Below, piece by piece: positions 35,899 through 45,556 of a stretch of 64,000 bases of DNA. The DNA comes from CAVXFL01 sp963761015 (GTDB taxonomy: Bacteria > Pseudomonadota > Alphaproteobacteria > Acetobacterales > Acetobacteraceae): contig CAVXFL010000009.1 of NCBI GenBank assembly GCA_963761015.1, positions 737,664 through 801,663 on the forward strand, in the 5' to 3' direction. The notes below the pieces were generated by a model. It was given only the letters and a program-made list of their open reading frames with translations, searched no databases and was not told the DNA's origin. Each line of letters begins with the position of its first letter. Positions within the stretch are counted from its first letter, which is position 1. The position numbers and the translations under genes were made by a program.

Positions 35899-38771
35899 AT
35901 GACCAAGCGTATGCTCGTGGATGCAAGCCACGCGGAAGAAACCCGCGTGGTGGTGCTGGAAGGTAACCGGCTCGAGGATTTCGACGTCGAGACCGCGACC
36001 AAGAAACAGCTCAAGGGCAACATCTATCTTGCCAAGGTCGTCCGCATAGAACCGAGCCTCCAGGCCGCGTTCGTCGAGTACGGCGGCAACCGCCACGGTT
36101 TTCTCGCCTTCAGCGAAATCCACCCCGACTACTACCAGATCCCGATCGCGGACCGGCAGCGGCTGCTGGAACTCCAGGCCGAGCAGGCGCGCGCCGAGGA
36201 GGAGGCCGAGGAGGAGGAGGCGGTTGAGGCCAGGCCGCCGCGGCGGCACCACGACCGCTCTCAGTCCGGCGAGACCGAGGCCGAGTACCACGAAACCGCG
36301 GTCGAGATGGCGGTCGATGCCGCCGCCGAGGACACGCTCGCCGCGGACGTCCACGACGCCGACTGGCCGGCGGAGACACCTCCCGACATTGGTCCGGAAC
36401 GCGACGACGAGTCGGAGGACCCGCCCACTTCCCCGTCGGGCGGCGCCGCGCAGCCGGCGCGCATCGAGGCGGATCGCATCAGCGGGCCCACGCCCATCGG
36501 CGACGAGGATGCGGCCGGCGACGAGTTGACGGCGCGGGCGCCGGACGACCAGCCGCTACCGGAAGCGGATTTCCGGCAGGGTTCCGAGCCGAACTCCCCG
36601 GCGGGGAACTCCGAGGCCGCCGAGGAATCGCCCGCCCCGGAAAACCTGGGTGGCGAGAACGACGGCGCGGAGGAGGCCCACGAGCGCCGCATCCCGCCGC
36701 GTTTCCTGCGCAACTACAAAATCCAGGAAGTCATCCGCCGCCGGCAGATCATGCTGGTGCAGGTGGTCAAGGAGGAGCGCGGGACGAAGGGCGCGGCGCT
36801 CACCAGCTATATCTCGCTCGCCGGCCGCTACTGCGTGCTGATGCCCAATTCGCCGCGCGGCGGCGGGATTTCGCGCAAGATCACCTCGCTGGCCGACCGG
36901 CGGCGCCTGAAGGAGATCACCGCCGAACTCGAGATCCCGAAGGGCATGGGGCTGATCGTGCGCACCGCGGGCGCCAACCGCCCCAAGGCGGAGATCAAGC
37001 GCGACTGCGAGTATCTGCTGCGGCTTTGGGACGAAATCCGCGAAACCACCATGCGCTCGATCGCCCCGGCGCTGATCTACGAGGAAGCCTCGCTCATCAA
37101 GCGCGCGATCCGCGACGTGTATTCGCGCGACATCGACGAGGTGATCGTCGACGGCGAGGACGGTTGGCGCGGCGCGCACGAGTTCATGCGCATGCTGATG
37201 CCGAGCCACGCGCGCAAGGTGATCCTCTGGAACGATCCCCGCCAGCCGCTGTTCGCGCGCTATCAGGTCGAGGCGCAGCTCGACGCCATCATGTCGCCGA
37301 CCGTGCAGCTCCGCTCGGGCGGCTATCTGGTCATCAACCAGACCGAGGCGCTGGTCGCCATCGACGTGAACTCGGGCCGCTCCACGCGCGAGCGCAACAT
37401 CGAGGAAACGGCGCTGCGCACCAACATGGAAGCGGCCGAGGAGCTGGCGCGGCAGTTGCGGCTGCGCGACCTCGCCGGGCTGATCGTCATCGACTTCATC
37501 GACATGGAGTCGCGCAAGCACAACGCGATGGTCGAGCGGCGCCTGAAGGATGCGCTGAAGAACGACCGTGCGCGGCTGCAGGTCGGCCATATCAGCCATT
37601 TCGGCCTGCTGGAAATGAGCCGCCAGCGGCTCAGGCCGTCGCTGGCCGAAACCACGCTGGTGATCTGTCCCAACTGCGGCGGCACCGGCCATGTCCGCTC
37701 GACCGAAAGTGCCGCGATCCATGTGCTGCGCGGCATCGAGGAGGAGGCGGCGGCGCGGCGCGCCTCGGAAATCCGCGTCCACGCCGGCGGCCCGACCGTG
37801 ATGTACATCCTCAACCACAAGCGCGAGCGGCTGCACTGCATCGAGCAGCACTACGCCTTGCGCGTGCTGTTCGAGCCCGACGACGCGCTGATCTCGCCGC
37901 AGATGCGCATCGAGCGGCTGCGTCCGCCGGTGCCGCTGGAGCCGGTGCCGCTGGAGCCGCCGCCGCCGTTCGTCGCCCTGGAACCCCCGGCCGTGCCCGC
38001 CGAAGCGGAGGTCGAGGAAGCCGACGTGGTCGAGGCGGAAGCCGCCGCCGCCGAGGCGCCCGAAGCAGGGGAAGCGGCGATTACGGCCGAGGAAACCGAG
38101 CATCGGCGTCGGCGGCGCCGCCGCCGGCGGCGGGCGCCGCGGCCGCAGGACGGCGCCATCATGCCCGAGGGCGCCGACCAGCCGGAAATTCCGGAGCCGG
38201 TCGGCGTGCTGGCGTATCCCGAGGCGCTTGTTCCGGCCGAACGCCCGCCCGCCATCGCTGTCGCCGCCGACCTGGAGCCGGGCTCCGCCGGGACCGCGCC
38301 TGAAGCCGAGGCGGCGGCCCAGGCGACGGAGCCGGCTCCCACCGGCATCGCGGTCGCCGCGGCGGCCGCCGGCGGCGGCCGGAGCCGGCCGAGACCGCGG
38401 CAGCCGAGTTCGTCGCGCAAGCGGCGCCGCCGGCCTATTCCGGCCCGACCCCGGCGAACCCGTTCGGCAGCGGCGCCTTCGACATCTTCGATGCGCTGGA
38501 ACAGGCCGAGCAAGCCGAACAGGCGCCGATCCCCATTCCGGCCTACACGCCGCCGCCACCTATGGACGAACCGCAAGCCGTCGAGGAGGTAGCGATGGCA
38601 GCCGAACTCGCGGCCTCGCCGCCGGAACCGCCGGTCGCGGAGGCGCAACTCGCCGAGCCGCCGCCGGAAGCGGAACCGGAACCCGAGCCGGCCGAACCGG
38701 CGGTCAAGCCGGTCGTGATCGATACGGCCCCGCCGCCCACGGAACGCAAACGCGGCTGGTGGCGGCGCTAG
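35899..38771 (+). pseudogene. rne: Ribonuclease E/G, frame break in the C-terminal tail
   Basis: An endoribonuclease scaffold of mRNA decay and rRNA/tRNA processing. The start is MTKRMLVDASHAEETRVVVL. The S1 domain is split by an acidic insert of about 190 residues (from QAEQARAEEEAEEEEAVE to ENDGAEEAHERRIPP). The catalytic part includes NGLIV-type LIVRTAGANRPKAEIKRD, ALVAIDVNSGRSTRERNIEE with Mg-binding Asp, LIVIDFIDMESRKHN, and the zinc-link CPNCGGTGH. The C-terminal scaffold is Pro/Glu/Ala-rich with an Arg-rich RNA-binding patch. One base is missing near 38380 in a GGC run; EPAETAAAEFVAQAAPPAYS continues in the next frame to the typical end KRGWWRR. Confidence 0.9.
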
Positions 38772-38823
38772 CGAGCGAGCAAGCACGCCCGTTCCCTTTC
38801 TGGTTCGGCAAAGGAAGCAACGC

Positions 38824-40347
38824 ATGCCGCAGCAGTCCACGCGCCCGGTCATGCTGGTCGTCATGGACGGCTGGGGCTGGCGGGAGGCGGCGGCGGACAA
38901 CGCCGTGCGTCAGGCGAACACGCCGACCTTCGATCGGCTATGGACCGAGTGTCCGCACGCGTTCCTGAGCGCGTCCGGCAAGGCCGTCGGCCTGCCCGCG
39001 GGGCAGATCGGCAATTCGGAAGTCGGCCACATGAACATCGGCGCCGGGCGCGTGGTGGTGCAGGAACTGCCGCGGATCAGCGCCGCCATCGCGGACGGCA
39101 GCCTCGCCCGCAACGCCGTGCTGGGCGACTTCATCGCCACGCTCGGGAAATCCGGCGGGACCTGTCACCTGCTCGGCCTGGTTTCCCCCGGCGGCGTCCA
39201 CTCGCACCAGGACCACGCCGTCGCGCTGGCGCGCCTGCTGACCGAGGCGCGGGTGCCGGTGCGCGTGCACGCCTTCATGGACGGCCGCGACACGGCGCCG
39301 CAGGGCGGGCGGGACTACCTACGCGACTTTCAGCAGGCGCTGCCGCCGGCCGCGACCGTGGCCACGGTGTCCGGCCGCTATTACGCGATGGATCGCGACA
39401 AGCGCTGGGATCGCACCGAAAAAGCCTATCTCGCGATGGCCGAGGCCAAGGCGCCGCGTTTCGCGAACGCGCTTGCGGTGATCGACGACTCCTACGCGAA
39501 GGGCACGACCGACGAATTCATTCTGCCCGCGGTGATCGCCGATTACGCCGGCATGCGCGACGGCGACGGCGTGCTCTGCTTCAATTTCCGCGCCGATCGG
39601 GTGCGGCAGATCCTGGCGGCGCTGCTCGACGCCGACTTCGCCGGATTCCCGCGCCCGCGCCGGCTGCAACTCGCCGCAGCCCTCGGCATGACGCGCTACA
39701 GCGACGAACTGGCGGGGCATTTGGGCGTGTTGTTCCCGCCGCGGAGCATGAACCACCTGCTGGGCGAAGTCGTGGCGCAGGCGGGTCGCACGCAGCTCCG
39801 CATCGCCGAGACGGAGAAATACGCGCACGTCACCTATTTTCTGAACGGCGGCCGCGAGGAGCCGTATCCGGGCGAGGACCGGATCATGGTGCCTTCGCCG
39901 AAGGTCGCGACCTACGACCTACAGCCGGAAATGTCCGCCCCCGAGGTGACGGAGCGGGTGGTCGCGGCGATCGCGAGCGGAAAATACGATCTGATCGTGC
40001 TCAACTTCGCCAACGCCGACATGGTCGGCCACACCGGCAGCCTGTCGGCCGCCATCCGCGCCGTGGAGACCGTGGATCATGGCCTCGCCCGCATCGTCGC
40101 GGCGATCGGAGCGGCCGGGGGCGCGCTGCTGGTCACCGCGGATCACGGCAATTGCGAGCTGATGCGCGACCCGAAGACCGGCGGGCCGCACACCGCCCAC
40201 ACCACCGATCCGGTGCCGGTCATCCTGGTCGGGCACGCGGGCAAGCTGCGCGACGGCATCCTCGCCGACGTTGCCCCTACGCTCTTGGAACTGATGGGCC
40301 TCGCGCAGCCCGCCGAAATGACCGGGCGCTCACTGCTGCACGATTGA
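38824..40347 (+). CDS. gpmI: 2,3-bisphosphoglycerate-independent phosphoglycerate mutase
   Basis: 507 residues. It interconverts 3- and 2-phosphoglycerate in glycolysis using two Mn ions. VVMDGWGWREAAADNAV holds the first metal Asp. IGNSEVGHMNIGAGRVV has the phosphorylated Ser. FMDGRDTAPQGGRDY, NFRADRVRQI, FANADMVGHTG and VTADHGNCE supply the remaining ligands. Length is normal. It lies 50 bases after rne on the same strand and is convergent with the HtrA gene. Confidence 0.95.
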   Translation: MPQQSTRPVMLVVMDGWGWREAAADNAVRQANTPTFDRLWTECPHAFLSASGKAVGLPAGQIGNSEVGHMNIGAGRVVVQELPRISAAIADGSLARNAVLGDFIATLGKSGGTCHLLGLVSPGGVHSHQDHAVALARLLTEARVPVRVHAFMDGRDTAPQGGRDYLRDFQQALPPAATVATVSGRYYAMDRDKRWDRTEKAYLAMAEAKAPRFANALAVIDDSYAKGTTDEFILPAVIADYAGMRDGDGVLCFNFRADRVRQILAALLDADFAGFPRPRRLQLAAALGMTRYSDELAGHLGVLFPPRSMNHLLGEVVAQAGRTQLRIAETEKYAHVTYFLNGGREEPYPGEDRIMVPSPKVATYDLQPEMSAPEVTERVVAAIASGKYDLIVLNFANADMVGHTGSLSAAIRAVETVDHGLARIVAAIGAAGGALLVTADHGNCELMRDPKTGGPHTAHTTDPVPVILVGHAGKLRDGILADVAPTLLELMGLAQPAEMTGRSLLHD

Positions 40348-40376
40348 ATCCGCATGCCCGTAACGTCGGGTGACGA

Positions 40377-41477
40377 CTATCCCTGCTGGGATATGTCGCC
40401 GACCTTGACGCGCACGGTCTTCGTCTGACCGCCCCGGTCCACGGTCAGGTCGATCGTCTGGCCGACGCCAAGTTGCTGCAGCACGGCCGTGAGGTCCGAC
40501 ATGGTGTGAACCGGCTTGCCGTTCACGGCCGTGATCACATCCTGCACCATCCCGCCGGCGCTCTCCGCTCCGACCAGGCCGGCCTGCGCGGCCGGTGAAC
40601 CAGGAAGCGTGCGCAGCACGATCACCCCATCGACCCCGAGCCGTGTGGCGGTCAACTCGTTGGCCGCCACGATGCCGATGCCCGGGGTCGCGGCGTGGCC
40701 ATTCTTGATCAATTCGCCGGCCACGCGATTGACCAGGTCGACGGGAATCGCGAAGCCGATACCCGCCGAGGCCCCGGAGCCGGACAGGATGGCGCTGTTC
40801 ACCCCGATCATCCGCCCCGCGTCGTCGAGCAGCGGCCCGCCGGAGTTGCCCGGATTGATCGCGGCATCGGTCTGGATGACGTTGGAAATCTCGTACTGTG
40901 TGGGTGACGGCAAGTGCCGGTGCAGCGCGCTGACGATGCCCGAGGTCATGGTCAAGGTCAGGCCGTACGGGTTGCCGATCGCGTACGTCGCCTGTCCGAC
41001 CTGAAGATGGGCGGAGCTTCCGACCAGGATCGGGCGCAGCGCCGTGCGCGGCCTGACGAGTTGCAGCACCGCGAGATCGTAATTGGGCGCCGTCCCGACC
41101 ACCCTCGTGTGCACGAACTCCCCCGAACTCAGCCGCGCCGCAATCTCGGCGGTGCCGTGGATGACGTGGAAATTGGTCACGACGTGCCCGGCCGTATCCC
41201 AAATGACGCCCGAACCGGTTTGCAGCACCACGCCGGAGTCCTGGAAATCGAACGGGTTCAACCGGCTTTGCTGCGCGAACACGTGCACGACCGAGGGCGA
41301 GTCCGTCTTGAACACGTCGATCGCGGTCTGCTCCGCCTCGGTCAGCTTGCCGCGCGGCACGACCGGGCGCGGCGCGGACGCGCTGAACAGCGCCGCGACG
41401 ACATAGGGTTCGATCACCCATGCGGTCAGGAGCAGAAGTATCCAGAGAAAGACGACCTTGGCCCATCGGTTGACCAT
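40377..41477 (-). CDS. HtrA/DegQ-like serine protease, one PDZ domain
   Basis: 366 residues. An N-terminal membrane anchor or uncleaved signal (VVFLWILLLLTAWVIEPYVV) points to the periplasm. The trypsin-like triad is His in VTNFHVIHGTA, Asp in APNYDLAVLQL and Ser in AAINPGNSGGPLLDD. One C-terminal PDZ domain runs from about residue 275 (GIGIVAANELTATRLGVDG) to the end. The single PDZ and membrane anchor resemble DegS. GGAG precedes the ATG. No anti-sigma gene is nearby. Confidence 0.88.
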   Translation of the reverse strand: MVNRWAKVVFLWILLLLTAWVIEPYVVAALFSASAPRPVVPRGKLTEAEQTAIDVFKTDSPSVVHVFAQQSRLNPFDFQDSGVVLQTGSGVIWDTAGHVVTNFHVIHGTAEIAARLSSGEFVHTRVVGTAPNYDLAVLQLVRPRTALRPILVGSSAHLQVGQATYAIGNPYGLTLTMTSGIVSALHRHLPSPTQYEISNVIQTDAAINPGNSGGPLLDDAGRMIGVNSAILSGSGASAGIGFAIPVDLVNRVAGELIKNGHAATPGIGIVAANELTATRLGVDGVIVLRTLPGSPAAQAGLVGAESAGGMVQDVITAVNGKPVHTMSDLTAVLQQLGVGQTIDLTVDRGGQTKTVRVKVGDISQQG

Positions 41478-41980
41478 TACGAAACTCCAAGCTTCCTGGG
41501 CACCGGCGGAGAGATGCGAACGCGAGCCGCCCATTGTGCTGTGCTCGGCAACGACGCGGCAATCGCGGCGATTCGAGCGCGCGGCGAAGTCCTCTCGACG
41601 TCGTGATAACCGCCGGCGATGCTCCCGCCTAAGATGCGGCCGGCGAGCAACGTTATCCGGGATGTTTTCGGGGCGGGCCGACGAATGATCGGCGACAACG
41701 CGCTTCTGGATTTGGCCAATCGCGGCGATGGTACGTCGCGCCGCGATGAGCATGAGGCCGTGGCGATCCCGCCGTCCGCGGCGGCGTCGGCCGGCCCGCC
41801 GTTCAGCGATGTGTGCGGTTCAGACAGGCAACCGCGGCCCGATCCGTTGGTTAAATGGGCCGGTCCGAGTTGCTCGGTCTTGCATGCTGCTCCCGCAACC
41901 CAGGTCCGTTTAGTTGGCAACCAGCACACTCGGCATTCGATTGGGATGCCGTAGCGCGCAAACGCAAACGAGGGAATGCG
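41478..41980. other. Intergenic region with no supported gene
   Basis: 503 bases between divergent genes. Open frames exist on both strands but show no family pattern or ribosome site. It presumably holds two promoters. Confidence 0.4.
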
Positions 41981-42487
41981 ATGCCCTTCGACGGTCAAGA
42001 ATTCAACCTAACCCAAGTCGCGCAAGCTGCTGAACCGGCGCCCGTCGGGTTCAACACGGGAGCGCAAGGCAAACTGCGGCGCCTGCTCGGCCAAAGCTTC
42101 TGGTCGTTCACCGCGACCGTGATCGGGCGCCAAGTGCACGCCTATGCCGTGCCGCAGCGCGTGCCCGAAAGCACCGAGGCAGCGGCCGCGCAGTTGTTGC
42201 GCTCGGCGCGCTCCATGATCGACCGCGAGGAGATGTGGGTCCAAGGCCGCTACAACGCGCGCGGCGGCCGACATTGCGCGATCGGCGCGCTGCGGGCGGC
42301 CGGCCGGTTCTATCACAGCGAGACCTTGCGGCTGGCGCACGCGCTGCTCCACAACGTCGCCAATTCGCGCGGTTTCGACAGCGTGGAGAAGATGAACGAC
42401 GCCTCCGCGCACGGTCAGGTGCTCGCGGCCTTCTCCTCGGCGATCGCCTCGGCCGAAGCTATCGCGTCGGCGCGCGTCGACGCGTAG
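41981..42487 (+). CDS. DUF6197-like hypothetical protein
   Basis: 168 residues from MPFDGQEFNLTQVAQAAEP. GAGGGAA precedes the ATG. The middle, EEMWVQGRYNARGGRHCAIGAL, resembles the W-x-QG...G-x-CA-x-GA pattern of DUF6197. The end is Ala/Ser-rich (AAFSSAIASAEAIASARVDA). No signal peptide. Function is unknown. Confidence 0.6.
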   Translation: MPFDGQEFNLTQVAQAAEPAPVGFNTGAQGKLRRLLGQSFWSFTATVIGRQVHAYAVPQRVPESTEAAAAQLLRSARSMIDREEMWVQGRYNARGGRHCAIGALRAAGRFYHSETLRLAHALLHNVANSRGFDSVEKMNDASAHGQVLAAFSSAIASAEAIASARVDA

Positions 42488-42695
42488 CCGTTGCCCTGAG
42501 CGGACGGGATCAGGGACCGCCCCGGTTCCGGCTGGATGGTCGGGACCGATGCCGGTCCGCCGGGGTAAATCGCGGTGTCGCCGCCGCCGGGCGGCATTTG
42601 CCCGGTGAACCATGGACGCGCCGATTCGGTGCGCCTCTGGAGAGCGGCGGATCCGTGACGTATCGTGCCATGCCGCAAGCACAGGAGGACGCGTC

Positions 42696-43304
42696 ATGGC
42701 CGCCCAGATCCGCCCGATCATACTCGGGATCGGGGGAACCACCCGGCCTGACTCCTCCACCGAGCGCGCGCTTCAGGTCGCGCTGAAGGCCGCCGCCGCC
42801 GCGGGCGCCGAAACCACGCTGATCAGCGGCTCCGACCTGCATCTGCCGATGTACGACCCGGCCGTGCCGGGACTGCCGCGCGAGGCCGAGCGCCTGATCG
42901 CGGAGGTGCGGCGCTGCCACGGGCTGATCATCGCCTCGCCCGGCTATCACGGCACGATCTCCGGCATGGTGAAAAACGCCATCGACTACATCGAAGAACT
43001 GAGCGGCGACGCGTCGCCGTACCTGGATGGGCGGGCGGTCGGCTGTATCGCCTGCGCGTTCGGCTGGCAGGCGACCGGGACGACCTTGGTCGCGCTGCGC
43101 TCGATCGTGCATGCCTTGCGCGGCTGGCCCACGCCGCTCGGCGTCGGCATCAATTCCGCCATGCCGATTTTCGGCGCCGACGGGACCTGCATCGACGAAA
43201 CCGCGCGATTCCAGCTCGAGACCGTCGGGCGGCAGGTGGTGGAGTTCGCGCAGATGCGCCTGGGGATGCGCGAGCCGGCGCCGTGCGCTCCGCTCGACGC
43301 GTAG
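42696..43304 (+). CDS. NADPH-dependent FMN reductase family protein
   Basis: 202 residues. A flavodoxin-like fold: ILGIGGTTRPDSSTERALQV binds FMN phosphate, and ASPGYHGTISGMVKNAIDYI is the conserved PxYxxxxxxxxKNxxDW-like motif. It would reduce flavin, quinone or azo compounds with NAD(P)H. AGGAGG precedes the ATG. It lies 15 bases before the RraA-like gene, and a four-gene unit to 45524 is likely. Confidence 0.85.
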   Translation: MAAQIRPIILGIGGTTRPDSSTERALQVALKAAAAAGAETTLISGSDLHLPMYDPAVPGLPREAERLIAEVRRCHGLIIASPGYHGTISGMVKNAIDYIEELSGDASPYLDGRAVGCIACAFGWQATGTTLVALRSIVHALRGWPTPLGVGINSAMPIFGADGTCIDETARFQLETVGRQVVEFAQMRLGMREPAPCAPLDA

Positions 43305-43319
43305 AACGGTCCGGCGGCC

Positions 43320-43970
43320 ATGTCCGACGCGCTGACCGCCCGGCTATCGCGCTGCTATACCGGCGTCGTGCACGACGTCATGCGCGCGATGGCGCTGGCC
43401 GATTTCGTGCTGCCGCGCGAGTTGCGCCCGATCCTGCCGGACCGGACGCTCGCCGGCCCCGCCTTCACCATCGAGGGCCGCGCGGACCCGAATGCCGACC
43501 CGCACGAGACGCTGCTGGCCTGGACCGGGCTGCTGTCGCGCGCCAGGCCGGGGCATGTCTGGGTCAGCCAGCCGAACGATCTGGTGGTCGCCCATATGGG
43601 CGAACTGTCGGCGGAGACGCTGAAGAACAAGGGCGTGCTCGGCTGCGTCGTCGACGGTGGCACCCGCGACGTCGGCTTCCTGCTCGACATCGGTTTTCAG
43701 ACCTGGGCGCGCTTCTTCACCCCGCGCGACATCGTCGGCCACTGGCTGCCGCACGCGGTCGAGCAGGAGATCCGCATCGGCGAGGTGGCGATCGCGCCCG
43801 GCGACTACCTGCTCGGCGACCGCGACGGCCTCATCCGGATTCCGCGGGCCCGCGCCGAGGAGATCGTCGCCGCCGCGGAGGCAGCCATGGCGACCGAAAA
43901 CGAGGTGCGCAAAGCCATCCTCGCCGGCACCGACCCGCAGGAAGCCTATCGCCGCTATGGCAAGTTCTGA
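43320..43970 (+). CDS. RraA-like / 4-hydroxy-4-methyl-2-oxoglutarate aldolase family protein
   Basis: 216 residues. The key motif GCVVDGGTRDVGFLLDIGF is present, with Arg and Asp of the aldolase active site, and PNDLVVAHMGELSAETLKNKG upstream. Family members are either HMG/CHA aldolases or the RNase E inhibitor RraA. The Asp/Arg pair favours an aldolase, but the substrate is unknown. It overlaps the phosphatase gene by 14 bases. Confidence 0.83.
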   Translation: MSDALTARLSRCYTGVVHDVMRAMALADFVLPRELRPILPDRTLAGPAFTIEGRADPNADPHETLLAWTGLLSRARPGHVWVSQPNDLVVAHMGELSAETLKNKGVLGCVVDGGTRDVGFLLDIGFQTWARFFTPRDIVGHWLPHAVEQEIRIGEVAIAPGDYLLGDRDGLIRIPRARAEEIVAAAEAAMATENEVRKAILAGTDPQEAYRRYGKF

Positions 43971-44733
43971 GGAAACCGGCCACCAGGAACTGCCCCGCCC
44001 GCTCGCGTTGGAAGGCGCGTCCAATGTGCGCGACCTCGGCGGCTGGCCGATCGCCAGCGGCGGCCGCGTGGCGTTCGGCCGGGTGTTTCGTTCGGCCGCC
44101 TTGTCGCGGCTGACCGACGCGGATCGCGTCACGCTGGCCCGCCTCGGCCTGCGCACGGTTTGCGATCTGCGCGGCAACCGCGAGCGCGAACGCGCGCCCT
44201 CGCTGCTGCACGGGCTCGACTGGCTGCGCGTCGAGGCCTTGCCGATCGAACCGACGGTCGGCGGGTCGCTTACGGAAATCCTGGAAACGCGCGAGGCGAC
44301 CGGGGAGGACGTGATGGCGCTGCTGCGCCGCGCCTACCACGCCTACGCCTTCGAGTGCGGCGCGCGCTACGCGGCCATGTTCGCGCTGATCCTGGACGGC
44401 GCCGATCGGCTGCCGCTGCTGTTCCATTGCTCCGCCGGCAAGGACCGCACCGGCTTCGGCGCCGCGCTGATCCTCGCCGCGCTGGACGTGCCCTGGGCGC
44501 GCATCGTGGAGGACTACCTCGCCACCAACCGGCTCTGGCGCAGCGATCCCGAACTCGCCCGCGAACTGCCGCCGGCCGTCGCCGAGAAGCTGCTCGGCGT
44601 GCACGCGGAATTGCTCGAGGAAACCTTCGCCACGATCCGCCGCGAGTTCGCGACGATGGACCGCTATTTCGAGGTCGTGCTCGGCCTGACCGCGGAACGG
44701 CGCCAGCGACTCCGCGAGATATTGGTCGCTTAG
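43957..44733 (+). CDS. Tyrosine/dual-specificity protein phosphatase
   Basis: 258 residues. The CX5R loop is LFHCSAGKDRTGFGAAL, with Cys nucleophile and Arg. SNVRDLGGWPIASGGRV and RSAALSRLTDADR match the Y_phosphatase3 family, which also contains lipid phosphatases such as LipA. Cytosolic. It starts within the end of the RraA-like gene, so the two are co-translated; the enoyl-CoA hydratase gene follows after 8 bases. Confidence 0.87.
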   Translation: MASSEETGHQELPRPLALEGASNVRDLGGWPIASGGRVAFGRVFRSAALSRLTDADRVTLARLGLRTVCDLRGNRERERAPSLLHGLDWLRVEALPIEPTVGGSLTEILETREATGEDVMALLRRAYHAYAFECGARYAAMFALILDGADRLPLLFHCSAGKDRTGFGAALILAALDVPWARIVEDYLATNRLWRSDPELARELPPAVAEKLLGVHAELLEETFATIRREFATMDRYFEVVLGLTAERRQRLREILVA

Positions 44734-44741
44734 GGGGAGAC

Positions 44742-45524
44742 ATGCCGGATTTGCTCGAATCGGTGGCGGACAAAGTCGCCGTCCTGACCCTGAACCGGCC
44801 GGACCGGCTGAATGCGCTCTCGGACGAGATGGTGCTCGGGCTGATGGCGGCGCTGCGCCGCCACGCGGCCGATCCCGATGTCGGCGCGATCGTGCTGACC
44901 GGGGCCGGGCGCGGCTTTTGCGCCGGTGGCGACGTGAGGGCGATGGCCGAACGGGGCACTTTCACCCTGGAAGACCGCGCCGCCGAGTTGCGCGAGCGGC
45001 ACCAGGTCATCACGCTGCTGCGCACGACCCCGAAAGTGGTGATCGGCGCCGTCAACGGCCCGGCGTTCGGCGCCGGGCTCGGCATCGCGCTCGCCTGCGA
45101 CCTGCGCATCGCCGCGCTATCCGCCCGCTTCGGCACCGCCTTCGCAAAGGTCGGCTTTTCCGGCGATTTCGGTGGCTCGTATCACCTGACCAAGCTGATC
45201 GGCGCCGGCCGGACGCGCGCGCTCTATTTGCTGGGCGAGCCGATCGACGCCGAGGAAGCGCAGGGGCTCGGCATGGTCACGCGCGTGGTGCCGGACGAGG
45301 CGCTGATGGACGAAGCGCTGGGCTTGGCGCGGCGGCTCGCGCACGGGCCGCTGATCGCCTACGGCTACATGAAGCGCAACCTGCTGGCGGCCGAGACGGC
45401 CTCGTTGCAGGACGTGCTGGACCTCGAAGCATTCCATCAATCCCGCACCGGCATGACCGAGGACCACCGCGAAGCCACCCGCGCCTTCGTCGAAAAGCGC
45501 CCACCGGTGTTCCGGGGGCGATGA
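44742..45524 (+). CDS. Enoyl-CoA hydratase/isomerase family protein
   Basis: 260 residues. Crotonase fold with oxyanion-hole segments GAGRGFCAGGDVRAMAE and NGPAFGAGLGIALACDLRIA, and LGEPIDAEEAQGLGMVTRVV. One catalytic Glu position is replaced by FSGDFGGSYHL, as in some isomerase-type members. GGGGGAG precedes the ATG. Probably acts on a branched or aromatic acyl-CoA; the substrate cannot be told. Confidence 0.87.
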   Translation: MPDLLESVADKVAVLTLNRPDRLNALSDEMVLGLMAALRRHAADPDVGAIVLTGAGRGFCAGGDVRAMAERGTFTLEDRAAELRERHQVITLLRTTPKVVIGAVNGPAFGAGLGIALACDLRIAALSARFGTAFAKVGFSGDFGGSYHLTKLIGAGRTRALYLLGEPIDAEEAQGLGMVTRVVPDEALMDEALGLARRLAHGPLIAYGYMKRNLLAAETASLQDVLDLEAFHQSRTGMTEDHREATRAFVEKRPPVFRGR

Positions 45525-45556
45525 GCGGAGCGGCAGCTTCGCCCGGCCGGTGCGCC

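Noticed and set aside
36150..36700. The acidic insert in RNase E as a novel domain
   Set aside because: Long acidic inserts in the S1 domain are known in alphaproteobacterial RNase E.
36556..38559. A 667-codon frame opposite rne
   Set aside because: Arg/Gly-rich antisense shadow; the plus strand carries clear RNase E motifs.
41619..41954. A 111-codon frame in the gap before the DUF6197-like gene
   Set aside because: No family pattern, no ribosome site, and overlapping frames of equal quality on the other strand.
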